DNA from: an uncultured Eubacteriales bacterium
GTDB lineage: Bacteria > Bacillota > Clostridia > Christensenellales > Aristaeellaceae
Reading direction: 5' to 3'
Length of the DNA: 64,000 nucleotides
NCBI GenBank assembly: GCA_902764875.1
Contig: CACWXP010000010.1
Coordinates: 37,184 to 101,183, forward strand
Shown: positions 34,771-43,399 of the stretch, piece after piece
Layout: every line of letters starts with the position of its first letter
How positions within the stretch are numbered: the stretch's first letter is position 1
The notes under the pieces: model-generated
The model's input: only the letters and a program-made list of their open reading frames with translations
What the model was told of the DNA's origin: nothing
The model's database searches: none
Translations under genes and position numbers: made by a program

Positions 34771-36008
34771 AATTCCTGAAAAAAACCGGGATCCTGGTGC
34801 TGGTCCCGATCGTCATCAGCACCGTCGCGTTGCTTCTGATGGCAGGCGCCTATCTGCTGCCCACGGACGGCATGAAAGCCCACGTCCGGAACACCCTGGA
34901 TACTTTCGAAAAGGAGGGCCAGTATCCCTTCATCAACGATGAACAGGGCTCCATGCGGGATAATTTCATCGACGCGCTGAACCTGTGTCAGGATCTGGTG
35001 AACACGGATGACACGGACCTGCTCTCCTGCGTCGTGAAAAACCCCTACTATTCGGCGGGTAACACCGCCGCGCCCATCGAGAACCTGAAAGCCGCGGTGA
35101 CCGATCCGGGAAGCGTTCAGATGGAGAACACGGAATTCCGCTTTTTCAACGCCCACGTGATCTTTCAAAAACCGCTCCTGATGGTCATGGGCTATCCCGG
35201 CATCCGGATGTTCTGCTTCTACCTCTGCCTGCTGGGCACGGCGTGGATGGGATACCTGATGTACAAAAGAAAACTCGGCCGGTTCATCGCGCCGTTCATG
35301 CTGTCGATCCTGTTCCTTCGGCCCTACACGGTGTGGACGAACATGTCCTTCACGCTGATCTACGTTCCGATGCTGCTGTCCTGCCTGGTGATGCTGCTGC
35401 TGAAAAAGGAAACACTGAAGGAAAAGGCCTGGCTGCTTTTCGGCATCACCGGCAGTGTGACCCAGTGCCTGGTGCAGAATTACTTCCAGCTGATGGCCTT
35501 CGGCATGCCGATGCTGATGTATTTCCTGATCATGGGCATTCCGGAAAAACCTCTGGAAATGCTGAAGAACATTCTGAACTTTTTCGCCGCCTGGGCGGTC
35601 GGTTATGCCGGAACCATGGTCTGCAACTGGACAGCCTACTCCCTGGTGACAGGGGAAAACATCTTCAGCGAAATGATCCGGCACGCCCTGTGGCGCACCA
35701 ATGAGGAAAACGGTTCCCGCCTGGAGACGATTGCCTACAATGCGCAGATCGCCTTCGGGAGCATCTGGTGGAACCTGCTGGAGACCGGCTTCATCGGCTG
35801 GACCGTGATCCGGTGGATCAGAAACCGCGCGCGGATCCGGCTTTCCGCTTCGGAAGGCCTGCTTCTGCTGGCCTCCGTCCTCTTCGCCGTCGGCCGTCTG
35901 GCGCTCTTTTCCAACCATTCCATGATCCATGCCCCCTTCACCTACCGCGTCTTCCTGATGCCGGTGCTCTCTTTCAACCTCTGGCTCACCCGTGGATCAC
36001 GGGGGTAG
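34767..36008 (+). CDS. Polytopic membrane protein of unknown function, paralogue 2 of 3
   Basis: This 413-residue protein begins inside the formyltransferase stop codon. It has the same layout as the proteins at 5401 and 43400: helix 1, an extracytoplasmic region with LLPTDGMKAH, MRDNFIDAL and APIENLKAAVTDP, multiple helices with LLKKETLKEKAWLLFGITGS and MGIPEKPLEML, and a C-terminal NHSMIHAPFTYR. Function unknown; GT-C-like topology is inferred. The stop TAG (36006-36008) lies in the core of a 30-bp palindromic repeat. It is followed by the YidC-TagF fusion gene. Confidence 0.75.
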   Translation: MKFLKKTGILVLVPIVISTVALLLMAGAYLLPTDGMKAHVRNTLDTFEKEGQYPFINDEQGSMRDNFIDALNLCQDLVNTDDTDLLSCVVKNPYYSAGNTAAPIENLKAAVTDPGSVQMENTEFRFFNAHVIFQKPLLMVMGYPGIRMFCFYLCLLGTAWMGYLMYKRKLGRFIAPFMLSILFLRPYTVWTNMSFTLIYVPMLLSCLVMLLLKKETLKEKAWLLFGITGSVTQCLVQNYFQLMAFGMPMLMYFLIMGIPEKPLEMLKNILNFFAAWAVGYAGTMVCNWTAYSLVTGENIFSEMIRHALWRTNEENGSRLETIAYNAQIAFGSIWWNLLETGFIGWTVIRWIRNRARIRLSASEGLLLLASVLFAVGRLALFSNHSMIHAPFTYRVFLMPVLSFNLWLTRGSRG

Positions 36009-36023
36009 CGTCTCCCTGATCCA
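35994..36023. repeat. Family A 30-bp palindromic repeat, copy 9
   Basis: GGATCACGGGGGTAGCGTCTC...TGATCCA. Here the TAG of the GGGGGTAG core, not the right-arm TGA, ends the upstream gene. Confidence 0.85.
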
Positions 36024-36080
36024 CTTTGCCCTCCCGGCATCAGTTCTCAGTTTGAATCAAACACGTAAGGTGAAAACAAT

Positions 36081-37994
36081 ATGGAAGCAATTCTGAACGG
36101 TATTGCCTCGGCTCTCGGCGCGGTCATGGACGTATGCTACTCCGTCTGCAAAAACTACGGCCTGGCCATCATCCTTTTTACGCTGATCTCCAAAATCATC
36201 CTGCTCCCGATCAGCATCTGGGTGCATTACAACGGCATCAAAATGGTCCGGATGATGCCGAAAATCAACTGGCTGCACGTAAACCACTACGGCGACCGGG
36301 ACGCCATCGCCGAAGGCCAGGCGAAGCTCTATAAGGAAGAGAAGTACAGCCCCCTGGCCGGCCTGGTGCCGATCGTCATCCAGCTGATCCTTCTCCTGGG
36401 TCTGGTGGAGGTCATCAGAAACCTGATCGCCAAAGGCAATCCGGACGACCTGATGTTCCTGGGGATCAACCTGGGCTGGGTGCCGTCGGAAAAGGGCGGG
36501 ATTTCCCTGATCGTGCCGGTGCTGGCGGCGCTCAGCGCCCTGGTGATGACGGTGACCCAGAACCGGGACCAGGCCCTCCAGGCGGAGCAGAGCAAGCTGA
36601 ACAAATACAGCATGCTGATCATCTCCGTGGGTCTGAGCCTGTACCTGGGCCTCTTCGTTTCTGCGGGCGTTGGACTGTACTGGATCGCCAGCAACCTGTT
36701 CTCCGTGCTGCAGATGTACCTGCTGAACCGGGCGATTCCGCCGGAAAAGCACGTGGACTACGAAGAACTCGAAAAGAGCCGGGCCGCCCTGGCGGAGCTG
36801 GAGGCCCTGGGCGGCGGGAAAAAAAAGAAGCTGTTCGCCCGCGACCCGGACAGCAAACGGGAAAAAGAGGATTACAAGCGCTTCTTTTCCATCCGGAACA
36901 AGCACGTGGTGTTCTATTCCGAAAAGAGTGGCTTCTGGAAATATTTTAAGGACATCGCGGAGGAGCTGCTGAAAAGCAGCAACCTCCGGATCCACTACGT
37001 CACCAACGATCCGAAGGATCAGATCTTCGAAATCGCGAAAACCGAGCCCCGGATCCTGCCGTACTACATCGGGCCCCAGAAGATCATCCCCCTGATGATG
37101 AGAATGGACGCGGATCTGGTCGTCATGACCACCCCGGACCTGGACACCTATCACATCAAGCGCAGCTATGTCCGCAAGGACACGGAATACATCTACACGC
37201 CCCACGACCCCATGAGCGTGCACATGAGTTTCCGCGAAGGCGCCATGGACCACTTTGATACGGTCCTGTGCGTCGGGCCCCAGCAAATTCAGGAAATCCG
37301 CAAGACCGAAGAGGTATACGGCCTTCCGGCGAAAACCCTTGTGGAATGCGGTTACTGCCTGCTGGACGACATGAGGGCTGACTGGGAAAAACGGGAAAAG
37401 CAGCCCGGGGACGCCGTAAAGCGCGTCCTGATCGCCCCCAGCTGGAACGAGGACAATATCCTGGATTCCTGCGCCGATGAGCTGATCCGGAACCTGCTGA
37501 AGGAAGGCCGGAAGATCACGGTCCGCCCCCACCCGGAATATGTAAAGCGATACGCCCAGAAGCTCAATGCCCTGATGGACCGCTGGAAGGAGCAGACCGG
37601 GGTGGGCTTGGTATTTGAAACCGACTTTTCCTCCAACGAATCCCTGTATGAAGCCGATATCCTGATCACCGACTGGAGCGGCATTGCCTACGAATATGCT
37701 TACACCACCGGCAGGCCCGCGCTGTTCATCAATACAAAGATGAAAATGCCGAATCCGAACTGGGAAAAAATCGGCATCACGCCGCTGGAAATCGCCCTGC
37801 GGGATCAGATCGGCCGCTCCCTGAACAAGGACGAGCTGGACAAAGCCGGGGAAGTGATCGCGGAAATGGAATCCCACCCGGAAGCCTGGGCCGAAAAGAT
37901 CGCCAAAGTCCGGGAACAGAATATCTTCCATCCCGGCGAAGCGGGCAGAACCGCTGCGGAATACATCCTGAAATCCCTCATTTCCCGTGAATAG
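36081..37994 (+). CDS. YidC-like membrane domain fused to TagF-like (CDP-glycerol) glycerophosphotransferase
   Basis: This is a 637-residue two-module protein. Residues about 1-225 are a YidC/Oxa1-type region: NYGLAIILFTLISKIILLPISIWVHYNG (read as the first conserved helix and basic linker), a KYSPLAGLVPIVIQL segment and later helices ending at YWIASNLFSVLQMYLL. The groove arginine of true YidC appears to be replaced by lysine (TLISK). Residues about 270-637 are a GT-B poly(glycerophosphate) transferase-like domain with VVFYSEKSGFWKYF, YTPHDPMSVH, LIAPSWNEDN, RPHPEY (about residue 482) and ITDWSGIAYEYA (about 528). It probably polymerises or transfers phospho-alcohol units at the membrane. 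The fusion is unusual. Confidence 0.85.
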   Translation: MEAILNGIASALGAVMDVCYSVCKNYGLAIILFTLISKIILLPISIWVHYNGIKMVRMMPKINWLHVNHYGDRDAIAEGQAKLYKEEKYSPLAGLVPIVIQLILLLGLVEVIRNLIAKGNPDDLMFLGINLGWVPSEKGGISLIVPVLAALSALVMTVTQNRDQALQAEQSKLNKYSMLIISVGLSLYLGLFVSAGVGLYWIASNLFSVLQMYLLNRAIPPEKHVDYEELEKSRAALAELEALGGGKKKKLFARDPDSKREKEDYKRFFSIRNKHVVFYSEKSGFWKYFKDIAEELLKSSNLRIHYVTNDPKDQIFEIAKTEPRILPYYIGPQKIIPLMMRMDADLVVMTTPDLDTYHIKRSYVRKDTEYIYTPHDPMSVHMSFREGAMDHFDTVLCVGPQQIQEIRKTEEVYGLPAKTLVECGYCLLDDMRADWEKREKQPGDAVKRVLIAPSWNEDNILDSCADELIRNLLKEGRKITVRPHPEYVKRYAQKLNALMDRWKEQTGVGLVFETDFSSNESLYEADILITDWSGIAYEYAYTTGRPALFINTKMKMPNPNWEKIGITPLEIALRDQIGRSLNKDELDKAGEVIAEMESHPEAWAEKIAKVREQNIFHPGEAGRTAAEYILKSLISRE

Positions 37995-38027
37995 CGCGGA
38001 AAGAAGATTCCCATGGAGGCAGATCCA

Positions 38028-40436
38028 TTGAATAAACGTCGCTGGAAAAGATACGGCATCCTTTACTTCACAATCATCTTTGCCCTGGTTCCGGCCCTGG
38101 CGTCGGCTTATATCGACCCGTCGGTCACCACCTACGCCATCCAGGCCATCGCCGGCGTGGCGGTGGCGGCCGGCGCTTTCTTCGCTACCTACGGCCGAAG
38201 GATGAAAAAATCCTGGATGAAAACCGTTGGTCTGGATGAAAACGAAACCAAAGAAACCGAGCCGCCGGTGGAAATCACCCGGGAAGACCTGAAGGCGAAG
38301 CTGGCCACGGGGCGCGAAAACCGGTCCGAACCGGCGCCTGCCCCGAAGAAGGCCGGAAAAAACCTCAAAGGCCGGATCATCACCTCCCTGCTCTGCGGTC
38401 TGACCCCGGCCACCGCCCTGATCCTGCGGCCGATTCTCACCTTCTACATTGGCAATGAAGGTGAATTCTGGTTTAAACTGCAGGATCTCCTGCCCGATGT
38501 GCTGATGGTCTTCGTCATTGCCGCTCTCTTCGCGTTCGTGGTTCATCTGCTCCTGCCGGACGGCCGGAAGCTGAGCCTGCGGCTGTGGTTCGCCTCGGCG
38601 GTGACCGCCGGCACCCTCTGTGCCTTTATCCAGGACCACTTTCTCTCCGGCTACCTGCCGGCTCTGACCGGCGAGGAGATTGACTGGAGCGTCTACAGCA
38701 GCTGGAATACCGTGAGCCTGGCCCTCTGGGGCGGGGTTTTCCTGCTGACCCTGCTTCTGCTGATCTTCCGGCCCCGGTTTATGAAAGGAACGGTCTATGC
38801 CCTGCTGGCGCTGCTCCTGGTTTCGGAAGTGGTGGTCGGCACGGTGGATATCGCCTCAGCAAAGCACGAAAATAAGCGCACCGGCACCTATTTCACACAG
38901 GAAGGCATGTATGAAACCTCCGCGGTCGGGAACGTGGTGGTGCTGGTGACGGATACCTTCGAAGCCACGTATATGAACGAAATCCTGGAGAAATATCCGG
39001 ACTGCAAAGACTTCCTGCAGGACGTGACCTACTACGACAACACCTCCGGCATCTCGGTCTTCACCTATTTCAGCTATCCGAAGATTCTGACCGGCCAGGA
39101 CTTCCCCCTGGGCAAAACCTTTGTGGAAGGCGCCGCCTATGCCTTTGAAACGGAAACTCTGATCAGTCAGGTGGCTGAAAAAGGATGGGATATTGGCTAT
39201 TATACCGAATTCGCTCCCACCCCGAACGTAAAGGACAAGATCATCAGCTACGGTGACAGGGAGCTGCATCCCAACCGTCAGGCCCGGATTGACATCACCA
39301 AATACCTGATCAAGGGCGCGCTGTTCCGCAGCATGCCCCAGATGCTCAAGCCCCGGTTCGCCGTGACCACCCTGGACTTTGAATACGCCAAGTTCAACCT
39401 GGAAGGGGCGGAGGCACCCTATATCACCAACGACGGCGTCTACTTCGAAAACCTGAAGGAAAAAGGGCTGACCCGGGTGGAGGGAAAGCCCCGCTTCAAT
39501 GTGACAGAGCTGTTCGGGGTGCACGAACCCTGCACGCCGAATCTGGAAATGTATACCACGGATGAGTGGAACAGCCTCCCCGTTCACGAGCAGCAGCTGG
39601 CCACCGGCTATGTCCAGCTGAAGCTGCTGCGAACCTATCTGGACAAGCTGAAGGAAGCCGGCACCTACGACAGCACCACCGTGATCATGATTGCCGACCA
39701 CGGCAGGGAAAACCGCTTCTTCCCGCTCTGCCTGGTCAAGGAGGCGGGCCGGCAGGCCGACGGCTTCCGCATCGATCACACGGAACTGGCTTTGCAGAAT
39801 GACTATCCGGGTCTGATTACGGCCATGATGGACGGCAAATCCTTCTCGGAGGTCGCTGCGGCCGCCGCGGCTAGCGGACGTCCCCGGACCGGCCTGGACT
39901 TCCGGGCCCCGGCTTTCGGCGAGCGGGTGTTCTCCCGCTCCGAAGTGACGATTCACGGCGTGCCGAACGCCTGGCGGAACTGTGTGATCACCCGGGACGA
40001 ATTTGACCTGGATGACGAGTTCCCCGGACGGGCGAGGCTGAACGAGCCCTTTGTGAAGGGCACGAAGGTCAGCGGAAACAGCGTGGCGGTTTACGGCATA
40101 GAGGACGGGAACATCCCCGGCCACAGCGTGGCTTTCGACACCTTCTTTGAGAAGGCGGAGAAGCGCAGCCTGATTTTCAGGGCGAAGGTGACCAATGTCA
40201 CCGATGCCCCCCAGACCGTGGAGTTTACCCTGAACGGCGAACCCGTCGGCGAACCGGTCTTCCTGGAGGTTGGCTCCGGGGAAACCGACATTGAAATCCC
40301 CCTGCCGGAAACGGATACGGACCGCCTGACCTTCCAGCTCAACTTCCCCGAGGCGGCGAAAGTCTACAACCTGGGCTGGAGCACCTACCACAGCATCGCC
40401 ATCATCGAAGCTGAGTGGATTAGCTCAGCCCGGTAA
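38028..40436 (+). CDS. Membrane-anchored sulfatase/LtaS-fold phosphotransferase with YIDP-type anchor
   Basis: I prefer TTG 38028, eight bases after GGAGG; ATG 38013 is also in frame but would place that ribosome site inside the gene. About 802 residues: a hydrophobic signal-like segment ending ALASA, then YIDPSVTT and a helix, about five more helices (residues 115-290), and an alkaline-phosphatase-superfamily domain from NVVVLVTDTFE (about 302) to MIADHGREN (about 556), with SGISVFTYFSYP near the expected nucleophile. The last 150 residues look like a beta-sandwich. Enzymes of this fold transfer phosphoglycerol or phosphoethanolamine outside the cell. It follows the YidC-TagF gene. Confidence 0.82.
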   Translation: MNKRRWKRYGILYFTIIFALVPALASAYIDPSVTTYAIQAIAGVAVAAGAFFATYGRRMKKSWMKTVGLDENETKETEPPVEITREDLKAKLATGRENRSEPAPAPKKAGKNLKGRIITSLLCGLTPATALILRPILTFYIGNEGEFWFKLQDLLPDVLMVFVIAALFAFVVHLLLPDGRKLSLRLWFASAVTAGTLCAFIQDHFLSGYLPALTGEEIDWSVYSSWNTVSLALWGGVFLLTLLLLIFRPRFMKGTVYALLALLLVSEVVVGTVDIASAKHENKRTGTYFTQEGMYETSAVGNVVVLVTDTFEATYMNEILEKYPDCKDFLQDVTYYDNTSGISVFTYFSYPKILTGQDFPLGKTFVEGAAYAFETETLISQVAEKGWDIGYYTEFAPTPNVKDKIISYGDRELHPNRQARIDITKYLIKGALFRSMPQMLKPRFAVTTLDFEYAKFNLEGAEAPYITNDGVYFENLKEKGLTRVEGKPRFNVTELFGVHEPCTPNLEMYTTDEWNSLPVHEQQLATGYVQLKLLRTYLDKLKEAGTYDSTTVIMIADHGRENRFFPLCLVKEAGRQADGFRIDHTELALQNDYPGLITAMMDGKSFSEVAAAAAASGRPRTGLDFRAPAFGERVFSRSEVTIHGVPNAWRNCVITRDEFDLDDEFPGRARLNEPFVKGTKVSGNSVAVYGIEDGNIPGHSVAFDTFFEKAEKRSLIFRAKVTNVTDAPQTVEFTLNGEPVGEPVFLEVGSGETDIEIPLPETDTDRLTFQLNFPEAAKVYNLGWSTYHSIAIIEAEWISSAR

Positions 40437-40495
40437 TCATTGCAACGCCATCATTGAAGCCGGGTGGACCACCTCACCCCGGTCATTCATCGCAG
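40398..40495. repeat. 49-bp imperfect tandem duplication at a gene 3' end
   Basis: Units 40398-40446 and 40447-40495 align along their length (GCCATCAT-GAAGC..., ...CCCGGT.AT...). The first contains the last codons and TAA of the sulfatase-fold gene; the second is non-coding, so the duplication arose across the stop. Confidence 0.7.
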
Positions 40496-40560
40496 ACTCC
40501 GCCGGAGCCTGCGCCCGCTGATCCGCGAGAGTACGACAGCACTTTCAGGGAGGACAAAGC

Positions 40561-42453
40561 TTGTTCCCGGCTATTCTCTTTTTTGTCATTCTGATCACCC
40601 CGCCGCTGTTTCTGGCTGTATGGCGGAAGCGGCGCTTTGAGGAAACCATCGCGCTGACCTCCGGCGGGATGATCCTGTTCATGTACGTTCTCGGGATCAT
40701 CGGCCTGCTGAAAGTCAGCGTTTACCTGATCCTGGGCATCACCCTGGCGCTGCTGATCCTTTCAGCGGCGCGAATCTTCCGGGAGAAAACCCTGAAGCCG
40801 CTCATGCCCTTTTTCACCCCGGCGTTCCTGGCGTTCTTCCTGCTCTACATTTTCCTGCTTTACATCCACTACGAGCGCCTGCTTCACGAGTACGACGAGT
40901 TCACCCACTGGGGCGACGTGGTCAAGGCCATGTGCCATATCGACGCCTTCGCCACCAGCCCCCTGTCCCATTCAATTTTCCAGAACTATGTGCCCGGCAT
41001 GGCGGTCTTCCAGTATCTTTTTGAAAAGCTCGCCATGATCTTTCCGGGCGGAATCTTCGTGGACTGGAGGCTGTACTTTGCCTACTATCTGCTGACGGTC
41101 GTCTTCCTGCTTCCCTTCCTGACTGTCCGGAAGGGGCGCTGGTTCCTGCCGGCGCTGCTGCTGATGCTTTTCACGGCGGCGGCTCCGGCTTTCTTCGATC
41201 CGGAATCCCTGACGTCCATTTATGTGGACGGCTTCCTCGGCTTGCTGGCCGGGGCCGGTTTTGCGTTGCTGTTCCTGTGGAAGCCCTCCGGCCGGAAAAC
41301 CGCCCACATCCTGGTGATCTGCGCCCTGCTGGTGCTGGTGAAGGACGTGGGCATGCTGTTTGCCGTCACGCTGGCGGCGGCCTTTCTGATCTCGGAGCGG
41401 CCGCGAAACCGCGGGACGGGGCGAAAATTTCTGGGTCTGACAGCCCTGACGGCGGCCGCGGTGGCATTGCCCAAAATCCTCTGGGAAATCAGCATCCGGG
41501 TGAACCGCGCGGCCTCGATGAAATTCCGGCAGGGCATCGATCTGGGCGCCCTGTTCCGGGTGATCACCGGGCAGGAGACGACAGGCTACGCGGCGGAGAT
41601 CGGCGGGGTCACCGTCAACCGGCTGCTGACGGGCGTTGTCGGATTCCACGGGCCCATCGAAGTCAAGCTGAGCTACCCGGTTCTGGCGGCGATTCTGTTT
41701 GCCCTGCTGATCGTCGCGTGGATCCTCTGGAACCGGCAGGATCCGGAAGGAAAGAGCCGGCACAGAGCGGCGGCCGTCGGCGCGCTGGTGACCTTTGTGC
41801 TGTACTGCCTTGGTATGCCGCTGCTCTATATGTTCCTGCTGAGCACAGATGAAACGCTGGTCAGCTTTGACCGCTACATGGGCATCGTGCTGACCTGCCT
41901 GACCGTCATGATTTTCCTGCTGTTCGCTGCCTGGACTCAGGAAAGACCCGGCCGGACGATCGCGGGCGTCGGCGTCTGCGTGCTGATCGGGGCCATGACC
42001 CTGAATCCGGCGATCCTGGGGAAATACCTGAGCCGGGAATCCGTCAGCGACCAGTACTATGTGCAGGGGCGCCTTGACTCTTTCGTCCGGGAGATGAACG
42101 AAATCACGGGCGGGGAGGAGAAGCACGTCTGGATCATCACACAGGAATCGACGGGCTTCGAGTTCTGGCCGCTCCGCTACGGCATCCGCCCCGCCAACGG
42201 GGAAATCAACGTGGGCTTCAGCATTTCCGACCACACGAAATCTCTCTACCCCGGGGATATCTGGACGATTGTGATCCCGGCGGAGGAATGGCGGGAAAAG
42301 CTGAAGGATTATGACTACGTCATGATCTGGCAGGCGGATGACGTCTTCCGGGAAGACTACGCCGCCCTCTTCGAAAACCCATCCGACATCGCGGACCGCA
42401 CCATCTTCTCCGTCAACCACGAAACCGACCTTCTTGAAAGGGTTTATCAATGA
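40561..42453 (+). CDS. GT-C-like polytopic membrane glycosyltransferase
   Basis: This 630-residue protein starts at TTG 40561, with AGGGAGG upstream. It has about twelve or more membrane helices, an early extracytoplasmic loop carrying EYDEFTHWGDVVKAM (about residues 111-125), a second acidic pair in SIYVDGFLG, and a C-terminal soluble domain of about 150 residues (from YVQGRLDSF). The acidic residues on the first external loops followed by many helices and a soluble tail are typical of GT-C enzymes using polyprenyl-phosphate sugars. The specific family is not certain. It overlaps the DPPR synthase-like gene by 4 bases, so the latter may supply its donor. Confidence 0.68.
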   Translation: MFPAILFFVILITPPLFLAVWRKRRFEETIALTSGGMILFMYVLGIIGLLKVSVYLILGITLALLILSAARIFREKTLKPLMPFFTPAFLAFFLLYIFLLYIHYERLLHEYDEFTHWGDVVKAMCHIDAFATSPLSHSIFQNYVPGMAVFQYLFEKLAMIFPGGIFVDWRLYFAYYLLTVVFLLPFLTVRKGRWFLPALLLMLFTAAAPAFFDPESLTSIYVDGFLGLLAGAGFALLFLWKPSGRKTAHILVICALLVLVKDVGMLFAVTLAAAFLISERPRNRGTGRKFLGLTALTAAAVALPKILWEISIRVNRAASMKFRQGIDLGALFRVITGQETTGYAAEIGGVTVNRLLTGVVGFHGPIEVKLSYPVLAAILFALLIVAWILWNRQDPEGKSRHRAAAVGALVTFVLYCLGMPLLYMFLLSTDETLVSFDRYMGIVLTCLTVMIFLLFAAWTQERPGRTIAGVGVCVLIGAMTLNPAILGKYLSRESVSDQYYVQGRLDSFVREMNEITGGEEKHVWIITQESTGFEFWPLRYGIRPANGEINVGFSISDHTKSLYPGDIWTIVIPAEEWREKLKDYDYVMIWQADDVFREDYAALFENPSDIADRTIFSVNHETDLLERVYQ

Positions 42454-43385
42454 AAAAATATATCCGCATCATGCGCCTGGATCACTGGATCAAGCAGCTC
42501 TTCATACTCCCGGGCCTGGTGGCGTCCCTGTTCCTGACGAAAACCGCCTTCTCCGGGGAGCTGATCTGGAAACTCTGCGCCGGGTTCTTCGCCACCTGCC
42601 TGATTGCCTCCGCGAACTACGTCATCAACGAATGGCTGGACGCGGAGTTTGACAAATACCACCCGACAAAGAAATACCGCAGTGTGGTGTCGGAGGGCGT
42701 GAGCGGCCGGGTCGTCTGGGCCCTGTGGGCCTGTCTGTCTCTGGCCGGTTTCGGAATTTCCCTGCTGGTGAATATCCCGTTCCTCTGCATGAGCGGCTGG
42801 CTGTGGCTGATGGGCCTGCTCTACAATGTGAAACCCTTCCGCACAAAGGATGTTCCGTACCTGGACGTGCTGAGCGAATCCGTCAACAATGCGATCCGCC
42901 TGCTGATGGGCTGGTTCATCGCCTCCGGAACCACGGTTCCGCCGAGCAGCCTGCTCCTGGGCTACTGGATGGCCGGAGCCTTCCTGATGGCAACCAAGCG
43001 CTTCGCGGAATACCGGATGATCGGCGACCGGAAGGTGGCCGGCCTGTACCGGAAATCCTTCCGATATTACACGGAACAGTCCCTGCTGGTGTCCGCGTTT
43101 TTCTATGCCATGTGCTCCGTTTTCTTCCTGGGCACCTTCCTGGTCAAATACCGGATTGAGCTGGTGCTGCTCATGCCGTTCCTGATCGGGCTCTTCGGCT
43201 ACTATTTCCATCTGTCCTTTGCCCGGGACTCCGCGGTGCAGAAGCCCGAAAAGCTTTTCCGCGAAAAGGGCCTGATGCTGTATCTGCTGGTGTTCATCGG
43301 GCTGTTCATCCTGTTGATGTCGGTGGACATCCCGGGCCTGAACATCCTGACGGACAGCAAAATACTTTCCATTCCAGGTGCCTGA
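42450..43385 (+). CDS. UbiA-family decaprenyl-phosphate phosphoribosyltransferase-like protein
   Basis: This 311-residue protein has nine or so helices. The polyprenyl/PRPP-binding sequence NYVINEWLDAEFDKYHPTKKYR (asparagine/aspartate-rich motif with H-P-x-K) and the second motif DVLSESVNNAIRLLMG match DPPR synthases, which couple PRPP to polyprenyl phosphate to form polyprenyl-phosphoryl-phosphoribose. In mycobacteria this is the first step towards the arabinose donor for cell-wall arabinan. The genes for the later steps (phosphatase, DprE1/DprE2) are not in the window, so a ribofuranosyl donor may be the end product (inference). It overlaps the GT-C-like gene upstream. Confidence 0.87.
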   Translation: MKKYIRIMRLDHWIKQLFILPGLVASLFLTKTAFSGELIWKLCAGFFATCLIASANYVINEWLDAEFDKYHPTKKYRSVVSEGVSGRVVWALWACLSLAGFGISLLVNIPFLCMSGWLWLMGLLYNVKPFRTKDVPYLDVLSESVNNAIRLLMGWFIASGTTVPPSSLLLGYWMAGAFLMATKRFAEYRMIGDRKVAGLYRKSFRYYTEQSLLVSAFFYAMCSVFFLGTFLVKYRIELVLLMPFLIGLFGYYFHLSFARDSAVQKPEKLFREKGLMLYLLVFIGLFILLMSVDIPGLNILTDSKILSIPGA

Positions 43386-43399
43386 AGGAGGACAGTGCA

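Noticed and set aside
36057-38639. 860-codon minus-strand frame opposite the YidC-TagF fusion
   Set aside because: Shadow of the plus-strand gene, low-complexity Gly/His/Asp-rich translation.
40437-40560. Terminator or small RNA in the gap before the GT-C-like gene
   Set aside because: Only the 49-bp duplication and a ribosome site are visible; no stem with a T-run.
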